From positions 1 to 55,158 of the forward strand of contig SXKQ01000112.1 in assembly GCA_005778045.1 (NCBI GenBank): DNA of 55,158 bases, given 5' to 3'. Position 1 is the first letter of the stretch. The number at the start of each line of letters is the position of its first letter. Shown piece after piece: positions 26,269-33,888 of this stretch. The stretch is from Planctomycetia bacterium. GTDB lineage: Bacteria > Planctomycetota > UBA1135 > GCA-002686595. Position numbers and translations under genes: made by a program. The notes beneath the pieces are model-generated. The model was given only the letters and a program-made list of their open reading frames with translations, had not been told where the DNA came from and did not search any database.

Positions 26269-26976
26269 ATGGACGAACCGCTGCGACTTTCCCGGGAAGC
26301 ACTGCGTGCGCTCGATGCGCGCGCGATCGCCGAGCTCGGCATTCCGGGCGTCGTGCTGATGGAGAACGCGGGGCGGCAGGCAGCCGAGGCGTTGCTCGGT
26401 GCGCTGCGCCAGCAGTCGCTCGCGGGGCGCCGTGGCGCGCCGCCGTGGCGCGTGGCGGTGGTGTGCGGCACGGGCAACAACGGTGGGGATGGCTACGTGC
26501 TCGCTCGGCACGTGCAGCGAGCGGGTCACGCGGTCGAGTGCTGGGCGAGCGGTGCTCCGGGGACCGAGGATGCGCGCTGCAACCACGCGATCGCCGTGCA
26601 GCTTGGAATTCCCATGCGCACGCTCGGCGATACGCCCAGCCTCGCCGCCGCGTCCGCGAGCTGGGAGCGCTGTGACGCGCTCGTCGACGGCCTGCTCGGC
26701 ACTGGCCTGCGCGGCTCGCCGCGCCCGGAGCAGAGGGCCGTGATCGCGGCCATGAACGGCGCCGCTGGTTCCTTCAAGCTCGCCCTCGACCTACCTTCGG
26801 GGCTCGACTGCGACGAGGGCGTACCCCTCGGGCCCTGCTTCCGCGCCGACCTCACGGTGACCTTCGCGGCCGCCAAGCTGGGCTTCGACGCTCCGTCGGC
26901 GGCGGACGTTCTCGGGGCCGTGCGGGTGGCGGATCTCGGGTTCGATTTGGCCGCGCTCGGCTACGGCCGGCCCTGA
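26269..26976 (+). CDS. nnrE: NAD(P)H-hydrate epimerase (YjeF N-domain)
   Basis: 235 residues. It epimerises damaged R-NADHX/NADPHX for repair. YjeF_N hallmarks are LDARAIAELGIPGVVLMENAG near the start, the glycine-rich loop VVCGTGNNGGDGYVLARH, DALVDGLLGTGLRGSP, and ALDLPSGLDCDEG with the catalytic Asp region, then TVTFAAAKLGF. It is a stand-alone epimerase; the ADP/ATP-dependent dehydratase domain (NnrD), often fused in bacteria, is absent and not nearby. It is divergent from the sulfatase-like gene with 38 bases between. Confidence 0.92.
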   Translation: MDEPLRLSREALRALDARAIAELGIPGVVLMENAGRQAAEALLGALRQQSLAGRRGAPPWRVAVVCGTGNNGGDGYVLARHVQRAGHAVECWASGAPGTEDARCNHAIAVQLGIPMRTLGDTPSLAAASASWERCDALVDGLLGTGLRGSPRPEQRAVIAAMNGAAGSFKLALDLPSGLDCDEGVPLGPCFRADLTVTFAAAKLGFDAPSAADVLGAVRVADLGFDLAALGYGRP

Positions 26977-26999
26977 ACGGGGCTTGAACACGGCTTTCC

Positions 27000-27028
27000 T
27001 TGCGGCTCGAGTCTGCCATGGATAGTTT
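27000..27028 (+). promoter_or_regulatory. Possible promoter of the UGA-containing thioredoxin gene
   Basis: TTGCGG at 27000-27005, 17-base spacer, TAGTTT at 27023-27028, 67 bases before the start codon. Moderate match by eye; no experimental or comparative support. Confidence 0.35.
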
Positions 27029-27095
27029 CTCTACCGTCCGAGGCCGTTGCGGTGCGCGGCGCGCGCCGAAGTCCTCGCCAACCCGAGATGACTCC

Positions 27096-28088
27096 ATGTT
27101 GCATTCCCGCTGGCGCCTCGCGCTCGCTCCGCTCGCCCTCGTAGGCGCCGCTTGGCTCGCCGCGAGCATGCCGGCCGCCGAGGGCGCGCCGGTCGACTTC
27201 AAGTTCCGCGAGGCCGCGATCAACGCCGCGGGCGTACAGGGCATGGCCGACCTGCGGGGCAAGCCGATCCTGATCGACTTCTGGGGCAAGAACTGACCCG
27301 GCTGCGTCGGGGGGTCCGTGCCGGCCTCCATCAAGGTGCAGGAGCAGTTCGGGGACGACGTGCAGGTGATCTTCGTCGAGTGCCAGGGCACCGAGAAGAA
27401 CACCTACGAGGCCTTCGCCTGGAAGATGAAGTGGATGGGCAACAACGCCATCTGGACCAACGAGCGCGTCATCCCGACCGTCGGGCGCGGCCTGCCGGAG
27501 GTGGCGCTGATCGGCATCGACGGGACGGTGCTGCTGCAGGGCTACCCCGGCGACTTCGGCAAGGAGCTCGAGGAGACCATCGCGGCCGAGGTGAAGAAGT
27601 CGAAGGACGCCCCGGCCGGGACGCCGGCCACGCTCAAGAAGGCGTGGGCCTCGTTCGCCAAGGGTGACCTCGGCGGCGCGCTCGCGGAGAGCGACAAGGT
27701 CGGCGGAGACGATGGCGCCAAGGCTCGGGCCGAGATGGTCGCGCGCATCGAAGCGCGTATCGCGCGCGTCGAGCGCATGCTCGCCGTCGGTGACATCTCC
27801 GAGGCGGACGAGCTCGTCGGTGCGCTGCAGAAGTCGTGCAAGTCGGTCGCTGAACTGGCACCCAAGGTGGCCGAGCTCGCGACGCAGCTCGCGGCTCCGG
27901 AGCTCGCGGCCGAGCGCGATGCGGCCAAGGCTTGGGCCTCCTTCTCCTCCAAGGTGGCCAAGGACAAGCCCTTTGACGCCGGCAACGTCAAGAAGGCCGA
28001 AGGCTTCGCGGAGAAGCACAAGGGCACGAAGAACGGCGCTCGCGCGGCGCACTTCGTCGAGCTCTCGAAGATCAACCTCAACCGCTGA
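27096..28088 (+). CDS. Exported thioredoxin-fold protein with in-frame UGA at the active site (candidate selenoprotein)
   Basis: Read through the TGA at 27294-27296 the gene encodes 330 residues. A signal peptide (about 1-28) precedes a thioredoxin-like domain: LRGKPILIDFWGKN, then U67-P-G-C70, then VGGSVPASIKVQEQF, and later VIPTVGRGLPEVALIGIDG with the cis-Pro-type position and DGTVLLQGYPG. The UGA occupies exactly the first Cys of a C-x2-C redox motif, the position most often replaced by selenocysteine in bacterial thioredoxin-like selenoproteins. Both sides are in the same frame with no other interruption, and a hairpin starts four bases after the UGA. The C-terminal 160 residues are helical and Lys/Ala-rich. 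A TGC-to-TGA mutation or sequence error is the alternative. No sel genes lie in the window. Confidence 0.75.
27294..27324 (+). promoter_or_regulatory. Putative bacterial SECIS element
   Basis: Immediately after the UGA, 27298-27302 (CCGGC) pairs with 27320-27324 (GCCGG). A single bulged U at 27303 is followed by a three-pair inner stem (27304-27306 with 27317-27319, one G-U pair) and a G-rich ten-base loop containing GGTC. Bulged U, G in the apical loop and closeness to the UGA resemble the Escherichia coli fdhF element recognised by SelB. An alternative pairing of CGG (27308-27310) with CCG (27316-27318) gives a five-base loop starting with G. The stem is shorter than the fdhF one. Folded by eye. 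Confidence 0.55.
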
Positions 28089-28212
28089 GCCAACGACGCG
28101 CGCTGCCGCGCGCGCTGCGCGAGCCGTGGGCGCCCTCGATCTGGGTGCTCGCGGCTCGCGAGTTCTCGCGCCGCGCGCATCCGCGCGCATCCGGGCACGA
28201 CGGCGCCCTGCT

Positions 28213-29514
28213 TCAGGACTTCTTCGGCGCGAGTGCGGCGAGCTGCTCGGGCGTGGCGACCTTTCCCTGCAGCTTGATCGCGCCCTTGCACTCGGTCGCC
28301 GGGTCGAGCGTGACCTTGCCACACTTGCTCGAGCCAAAGCCCTTGGGCGTCACGGGATCGATCTCGAGCGCGCTGGTGTTGCCGCCGACGAAGCGGTTTC
28401 GTCCGACCACCTGCACATCGCGGCAACCGCCGATCGCGACCAGCGGGCGGTCGCCACAGCCGGGCGCGATCTGGAAATCGTTGTTGCGCAGGATCAGCGT
28501 GCCGTTGGGCTCGCCGCCGGCGTCCCAAGCCACGAAGGCTCCGGTGCCGAAGGGCACGCCCTCGCGCGTCAGCTTTGCCAGAGCGGGGTTGAAGCCGGAG
28601 CGGTAGCGGTTGTTCTCGAAGATCGCGCGGCCCGTGTGGCGACCGGAGAGCGTGAGCGCGCTCCCGCCCTTGTAGTCGTCGCCGCGCGCGATGCACGGGT
28701 CCTCGATCGAGCAGTTGCGCACCGTGAGGGTGCCCGTGCCCGGCGGGCCCCAGTCGGGGCGCGCCACGACCTGCAGGAACGTGCGGCCGAGCCGCGCTCC
28801 GTCGACATTCTCGATCGTCACGTCGCCGACGAGGTTCTGCAGGTAGAAACCGTGCTCGTGGCGGATGTCGCGCACGCTGGCGCGGCCGCGCACGCCGCGG
28901 AACTCGAAGTCCGCGAGGCAGTTGCCCCACACGCCCCACTTGGAGTTCGCGCCCTCGCCCTTGGCGTGGTCGAAGCCGCCGACCAGATGGCAGTCGAGGA
29001 ACTTGAAGCCCTCGTGACGGCGCTGGTCCGCGAGCTTGTAGAACATGATCCCCGCCCGGTAGCCGCACTCGATGGTGAGGCCCTCGAAGGTGATCCAGCC
29101 GCACTTCAGCTCCTGCGCGACCGCGATCGTGTCGCCGCTCGTGCGCGGCACGACGCGCGCGTCCTTGCTTTGCGCGCGCACGATGATGGGCTGGGCACGC
29201 GTCCCGCCGCTGATCGGCGCGTTCCAGTCGCTCTTCTTGGCGAAGCCCACGCCGAAGGACGGGTAGGCACCGTCGGCGAGCATCACCGTGCTCCCCGGAC
29301 CGCAGCGCGACAGCGCGTCCGCGATCGGGTTCTTCGAGTCGAGCTGCTGGCCGTTCGAGAGGCGGATCGTGGTCGGGGTGCAGGTGATGAACTGCGCCAC
29401 CAGCGACGCCTTCGCCGGAGCCTGCTGGTTCGGCGCGGGACGCCGTTCCTGCCCGAGCGTCGGTCCGAGTGCGAGCGCGGCGGCGAGGGCGAGGTGCACG
29501 AGCATGCTGCTCAT
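28213..29514 (-). CDS. Secreted right-handed parallel beta-helix protein
   Basis: 433 residues with a signal peptide (HLALAAALALGPTLG). Repetitive short beta strands with N and G at turns (ITFEGLTIECGYRAGIMFY, FKFLDCHLVGGFDH, VTIENVDGARLGRTFLQV, ALTLSGRHTGRAIFENNRY) fit a parallel beta-helix of the pectate-lyase/polysaccharide-lyase-6 type. The N-terminal region with NPIADALSRCGPGSTVMLADG-like content (positions about 61-80) is the usual entry to such helices. It might degrade or bind an acidic polysaccharide, but no catalytic residues can be assigned. ATG 29514 is preferred; ATG 29505 is an alternative. Divergent from the MocA-type gene. Confidence 0.75.
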   Translation of the reverse strand: MSSMLVHLALAAALALGPTLGQERRPAPNQQAPAKASLVAQFITCTPTTIRLSNGQQLDSKNPIADALSRCGPGSTVMLADGAYPSFGVGFAKKSDWNAPISGGTRAQPIIVRAQSKDARVVPRTSGDTIAVAQELKCGWITFEGLTIECGYRAGIMFYKLADQRRHEGFKFLDCHLVGGFDHAKGEGANSKWGVWGNCLADFEFRGVRGRASVRDIRHEHGFYLQNLVGDVTIENVDGARLGRTFLQVVARPDWGPPGTGTLTVRNCSIEDPCIARGDDYKGGSALTLSGRHTGRAIFENNRYRSGFNPALAKLTREGVPFGTGAFVAWDAGGEPNGTLILRNNDFQIAPGCGDRPLVAIGGCRDVQVVGRNRFVGGNTSALEIDPVTPKGFGSSKCGKVTLDPATECKGAIKLQGKVATPEQLAALAPKKS

Positions 29515-29638
29515 GGTCGCCCGTCGGGCTCGATCTGGCAAACACGGCGTGCTGACTCGCGAGCGCATTCCTCGTTACGCTTATGTTCTCGTGACCGTCC
29601 CGCGTCCCCCGAGGGGGCGCTGTCCCGCAGGACTCCCC

Positions 29639-30793
29639 ATGCCCCATCCGTTCCCGATCGCCCTCATCGGCCAGCGCTTCATGGGCCGCGCGCACTCCAA
29701 CGCGTGGTCGCAGGTCACGAAGTTCTTCGACCTCGAGCTGCAGCCGGTCCTGCACACGATCGCGGCCCGCGACGGCGAGGGCCTCGCGCCCTTCGCTCGC
29801 CGCTGGGGTTGGCTCAACTCGACCACGGACTGGAAGCGCATCGCGCGCGAGGATGCGGTCGAGCTCGTGGACATCGGCACGCCCAACGACGTGCACATGG
29901 AGCAGTCCATCGCGATGCTCGAGGCCGGCAAGCACGTGGCGTGCGAGAAGCCGCTCGCCGGCACGCTGGCCGACGCGCGCGCCATGGCCGTGGCCGCGAA
30001 GAAGGCCTCGAAGAAGGGCGTGCACACTTTCGTGTGGTTCAACTACCGGCGCTGTCCGGCGGTGGCGCTGGCGTACAAGCTCGTGCGCGAGGGCAAGCTC
30101 GGCCGCATCCGCCACGTGCGCGCGCGCTACCTGCAGAACTGGGGCGGGCCCGACACGCCGATGTCGTGGCGCTTCCAGCGCAAGGTGGCGGGCTCGGGCG
30201 CGCACGGCGACCTCAATGCTCACATCGTCGACATGGCGCGCTTCCTCGTCGGTGAGGAAGTGAGCGAGGTCCACGGCGCGATCGAGCGCACGTTCGTCCA
30301 CGAGCGGCCGATCGCGGGAACGAAGGGCAAGAAGGGCAAGAGTGACGTCGACGACGTCGTACTGTTCCTCGCGAGCTTCGCGGGCGGCGCCACGGCGAGC
30401 TTCGAGGCCACGCGCCTCGCGCACGGCCACCAGAACGACAACGGCATCGAGCTCAACGGCGAGAAGGGCTCGCTGCGCTTTGGCTTCGAGGACATGAACG
30501 TGCTCGAGCTGTGCGAGGCGGGCGACAAGCGCACGGGGGGCTGGAAGCGCATCATGTGCACTTCCGGCGGGAACCATCCCTACGCCGCGGCGTGGTGGCC
30601 CGACGCGCACGTGATCGGCTACGAGCACGGCTTCACGAACATGGCCGCGGACGTGCTGCGCGTGCTCGGAAACGTGGCGCCCGAGGTGCCGCTGCCTGAC
30701 TTCGCCGACGCCTACGAGACGCAGCGCGTGCTCGAGGCCGCGCTGCTCAGCGCGCGCGAGCGTCACGCCATCAAGCTCTCGCAGATCAAGTAA
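29639..30793 (+). CDS. Gfo/Idh/MocA-family NAD(P)-dependent oxidoreductase
   Basis: 384 residues. The Rossmann start IALIGQRFMGRAHSNAW has the G-x-x-F-M-G-R-A-H form seen in many sugar or inositol dehydrogenases of this family. ELVDIGTPNDVHMEQSIAML and the nearly invariant GKHVACEKPLAGTLADARAM with the catalytic E-K-P follow, then the substrate domain with GDLNAHIVDMARFLVGEEV. It oxidises or reduces a sugar, cyclitol or related hydroxyl compound; substrate unknown. The neighbouring sugar isomerase/epimerase starts 40 bases downstream, and the pair probably belongs to one carbohydrate catabolic route. Confidence 0.93.
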   Translation: MPHPFPIALIGQRFMGRAHSNAWSQVTKFFDLELQPVLHTIAARDGEGLAPFARRWGWLNSTTDWKRIAREDAVELVDIGTPNDVHMEQSIAMLEAGKHVACEKPLAGTLADARAMAVAAKKASKKGVHTFVWFNYRRCPAVALAYKLVREGKLGRIRHVRARYLQNWGGPDTPMSWRFQRKVAGSGAHGDLNAHIVDMARFLVGEEVSEVHGAIERTFVHERPIAGTKGKKGKSDVDDVVLFLASFAGGATASFEATRLAHGHQNDNGIELNGEKGSLRFGFEDMNVLELCEAGDKRTGGWKRIMCTSGGNHPYAAAWWPDAHVIGYEHGFTNMAADVLRVLGNVAPEVPLPDFADAYETQRVLEAALLSARERHAIKLSQIK

Positions 30794-30832
30794 CCCAGCC
30801 CACAGTTCCGAAGGAATTCACGGAGAATCGCG

Positions 30833-31876
30833 ATGCCCCGTCCGCTCTGCCTGTTCACCGGCCAGTGGGCCGACCTGTCGCTCGAGACGCTGGCGAAGAA
30901 GGCGAAGGCCTTCGGCTACGACGGCCTCGAGCTCGCCTGTTGGGGCGACCACTTCGAGGTCGCGCGCGCGCTCAAGGAGAAGGACTACTGCAAGAAGAAA
31001 TGGGAGCTGCTCGCCGACTGCGGTGTGCAGAGCTTCGCGATCTCGAACCACCTCGTGGGGCAGGCGGTGGCCGACCGCATCGACGAGCGCCACAAGTCGA
31101 TCCTGCCCCCAGAGATCTGGGGCGACGGCGATCCTGCCGGCGTTCGCAAGCGTGCGCAGAAGGAGATGATCGAGACCGGCAAGGCGGCGCGGAAGTTCTT
31201 CGACGCCGCTCCGGCGGGAGTGAAGACGCAGCTCGCGCGCTCGGGGCGCACGGTGGTGGTCGGCTTCACGGGCAGCCCGATCTGGCACCTGATCTACTCG
31301 TTCCCGCCCAACCTTCCCTCGCAGGTCGACGAGGGCTTCCGGGAGTTCGCGAAGCTCTGGAAGCCGATCCTCGACGCCTACGACAAGGTGGACGTGAGCT
31401 TCGCGCTCGAGGTGCACCCGACGGAGATCGCGTTCGACCTGCCGAGCACGCGGCGCGCGCTCGCGGCCTTGGGCCAGCACCCGCGCTTTGGCTTCAACTT
31501 CGACCCGAGCCACTTCGGCTATCAGGGCGTCGACTATCTGGGCTTCCTGCGCGAGTTCGGCGCGCGCGTGTGGAACGTGCACGTGAAGGACGTTTGGTGG
31601 TCGGATCGCCCGACCCCGGCCGGCGTGTTCGGTGGCCACACGGATTTCGGCAGCGACGGGCGCTTCTGGGACTTCCGCTCGCCCGGCCGCGGTCGCATCG
31701 ACTTCGAGAGCATCGTGCGCGTTCTCAATCACCTGGGCTACCACGGCCCGCTGACTGTCGAGTGGGAGGACATGCTGATGGACCGCGAATTCGGGGCCAC
31801 CGACGCGGCCGCCTTCGTCCGCAAGCTCGACTTCCCGCGCTCGAACGTGGCCTTCGACGCCGCCTTCGCAAAGTAG
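30833..31876 (+). CDS. Sugar phosphate isomerase/epimerase (AP endonuclease 2 TIM-barrel family)
   Basis: 347 residues. The xylose-isomerase-like TIM barrel begins [20 protein letters not shown]. Candidate metal ligands are the Glu in [11 protein letters not shown], the Asp and His in NFDPSHFGY, the His in [10 protein letters not shown] and the Glu in [11 protein letters not shown]. The family covers tagatose/psicose epimerases, IolE-like dehydratases and inosose isomerases. A strong CGGAGAA site precedes the ATG. Together with the upstream oxidoreductase it suggests degradation of a sugar or inositol derivative. A hairpin plus U-run just after the stop closes the operon. Confidence 0.92.
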   Translation: MPRPLCLFTGQWADLSLETLAKKAKAFGYDGLELACWGDHFEVARALKEKDYCKKKWELLADCGVQSFAISNHLVGQAVADRIDERHKSILPPEIWGDGDPAGVRKRAQKEMIETGKAARKFFDAAPAGVKTQLARSGRTVVVGFTGSPIWHLIYSFPPNLPSQVDEGFREFAKLWKPILDAYDKVDVSFALEVHPTEIAFDLPSTRRALAALGQHPRFGFNFDPSHFGYQGVDYLGFLREFGARVWNVHVKDVWWSDRPTPAGVFGGHTDFGSDGRFWDFRSPGRGRIDFESIVRVLNHLGYHGPLTVEWEDMLMDREFGATDAAAFVRKLDFPRSNVAFDAAFAK

Positions 31877-31878
31877 GA

Positions 31879-31900
31879 CCCGCGCGCGGGACGTTTTTTT
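31879..31900 (+). terminator. Rho-independent terminator
   Basis: CCCG/CGGG stem with a CGCG loop at 31879-31890, followed by AC-G and seven T residues (31894-31900), starting three bases after the stop codon. This is the only clear U-run terminator noted in the window. Confidence 0.7.
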
Positions 31901-32054
31901 GGAGTCTGGGGCGTCCGCCCCGGGCCCCAGGCACACTTTTCGGGCAGCCCGGGAGCGGCTCGGGGCGTCTCCCGCTGCGGAGGGTCCATCTGCTGCCCGC
32001 AGGGAACGCTGGCGGGTGTAGACTTTGGACCGGCGGGCGGCCCCGTTTTTCCCC

Positions 32055-33839
32055 ATGCGTTCCAGTGGCTTGTTGCTCGCCTTGATGGCGATCGGTGCGC
32101 CTCTCCGCGCCCAACTGGGCGTCTTTGCGGGGGGTGATCAGGCCGTCAACTATCCCAGCGCCGTGCAGCTCTCGGGCGCGATCAGCAATCGCTCCCCGCT
32201 GGAGTGGTGGACCGGCGACGGCAACAACGGGACGGAGAATGCGCTCCTTCGCTGGGTCGAAGGACAAGGGCTCGTCGGTTCCAGCGTCGTGCAGACGGCG
32301 AGTGGCGCGATCCTGGGCTGGCCGTCCGACTGGATCGATGTCGGCGGGGTGATCTACGGGAGCGACGTGGCGCGGCGCCAGCTCTACACGGTCAACCCAT
32401 ACACGGGTCTCGCCACGCCGGTCAACGCCACGGGCTGGTCGACGACATGGTCGAACGTGATGTCGCTCGCGCACGATCCGGTGGGCGATCGCCTGTTCGC
32501 GGTCGATCTCCTCCGCAAGCAGCTCCTGCGCATCCAGCGCACGACTGGAGCGATCACGGCCGTCGGCACCGGCACGCTCGCGGGCTACCAGCAGGTGAAG
32601 TCGCTCGCCTACCACCAGCCGAGCGACACGCTCTACGCGGTCGACAACTTCACCAAGCGCGTGCTGCTGCTCAACCCGATCACGGGAGCGGTGACCCAGT
32701 CGGTGCTCGTACAGATGGCCGTGAATCGCCAGTTCGAGGACGTCATGTTCTTCGGCGGCGAGCTCTATGGTTCCTACGCCGGAATGCTCAACGGCAAGCT
32801 CGACTCCACGCAGCTCGCGAGGATCGACCTCGCCACGGGCGCGGTGATTCCCGTCAGCTCGATCCTCGCCGAATGCTCGGCGCACACCTGTCTCGTGCGC
32901 TCGCTTCCCGAGCCCGCGCTGTGGTCGAAGCTCTCGGGGCCCGGCGTCGCAGCGTTCTCCGACGCGACCGCGCTTGCGCCGACCGTCATGTTCAGCGCGC
33001 CGGGCACGTACGTACTCGCGCTGACGCTCACGGCCAGCAGCGGATCGCTCGTCGACACGCTCACGGTGATCTGCGACGGTTGCCCGAGCGATCCCAACAA
33101 GGTCGTGGCCGGCTCGTGCGGCTGTGGCGTGCCCGATGTCGATGCGGATCTCGACTCCGTGCCCGACTGCGTCGACAACTGCCCTGCGTTGGTCAACGTC
33201 GCGCAGGGCGATGCAGATGCCGACGGCGTGGGGGACATGTGCGACAACTGTCCCGGGCTCCCCAATACGAGCCAGTCCGACTGCGACGGCGACGGAGCCG
33301 GGGATGCGTGCGAGCTCGGCAGCGGCACACAGCTCGACGTCAACGCCAACGGCGTCCCGGACAGCTGCGAGGTCGTCTTGGGCACCGTGTTCTGCTCCGG
33401 CGACGGAAGCGCGGCGGCCTGCCCGTGCGCGAACTTCGGCGCGGCCGGCGATGGTTGCCGCAACTCGACCGGCGTCGGTGCGCGTCTTGGGAGCATCGGT
33501 GGCGCGAGCGTCTCCGCCGACAACGCACTGTTAACGGTCACGCAGCTGCCGCCGAACAAAGCGGGCATCCTGTACATGGGCACGGTCAAGAAGAACGGCG
33601 GAGCGGGTGGCGCGCTCGGCGATGGCCTGCGCTGCCTCGCGGGCCTCAACCGGCGCTTCCCGGTCTCGCAGGGAGGCGCGAGCGGCAGCTTCACGCGCGG
33701 CGGGCTCGTCGCGGCCTCGGGCGGCCTGCTGACGGCGGGCTCCACGTGGCACTTCCAGGCCTGGTACCGCGACAGCGCGCAGCCCTGCGGCTCGCAACAG
33801 AACTTCACCAACGCGCTGACGCTGTCGTTTGTCCCGTGA
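32055..33839 (+). CDS. Secreted protein with thrombospondin type-3 repeats
   Basis: 594 residues with a signal peptide (SSGLLLALMAIGAPLRAQ). The N-terminal half (about 40-260) looks like a beta-propeller of the SMP-30/NHL style (LFAVDLLRKQLLRIQRTTGA, LYAVDNFTKRVLLLNPITGA). A PKD-like stretch follows, then Ca-binding thrombospondin-3 repeats (DVDADLDSVPDCVDNCP, DADADGVGDMCDNCPG). The last 140 residues hold a Cys-rich domain with FCSGDGSAAACPCANFG and GDGCRNSTGVGARLG. I associate that C-terminal domain with exported planctomycete proteins, from memory. Likely secreted or surface exposed; function unknown. ATG 32055 is chosen at the signal. A TAGACT hexamer at 32019-32024 may be its -10 box. Confidence 0.85.
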   Translation: MRSSGLLLALMAIGAPLRAQLGVFAGGDQAVNYPSAVQLSGAISNRSPLEWWTGDGNNGTENALLRWVEGQGLVGSSVVQTASGAILGWPSDWIDVGGVIYGSDVARRQLYTVNPYTGLATPVNATGWSTTWSNVMSLAHDPVGDRLFAVDLLRKQLLRIQRTTGAITAVGTGTLAGYQQVKSLAYHQPSDTLYAVDNFTKRVLLLNPITGAVTQSVLVQMAVNRQFEDVMFFGGELYGSYAGMLNGKLDSTQLARIDLATGAVIPVSSILAECSAHTCLVRSLPEPALWSKLSGPGVAAFSDATALAPTVMFSAPGTYVLALTLTASSGSLVDTLTVICDGCPSDPNKVVAGSCGCGVPDVDADLDSVPDCVDNCPALVNVAQGDADADGVGDMCDNCPGLPNTSQSDCDGDGAGDACELGSGTQLDVNANGVPDSCEVVLGTVFCSGDGSAAACPCANFGAAGDGCRNSTGVGARLGSIGGASVSADNALLTVTQLPPNKAGILYMGTVKKNGGAGGALGDGLRCLAGLNRRFPVSQGGASGSFTRGGLVAASGGLLTAGSTWHFQAWYRDSAQPCGSQQNFTNALTLSFVP

Positions 33840-33888
33840 GTCCGCTAGGCGGGAACTCCGCTCTCCGTTGCGCTACTCTGCCGCACCG

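Noticed and set aside
27542..30766. Long minus-strand open frame across the thioredoxin, beta-helix and MocA genes
   Set aside because: Same reason: it crosses genes of both strands and shows low-complexity composition without recognisable domains.
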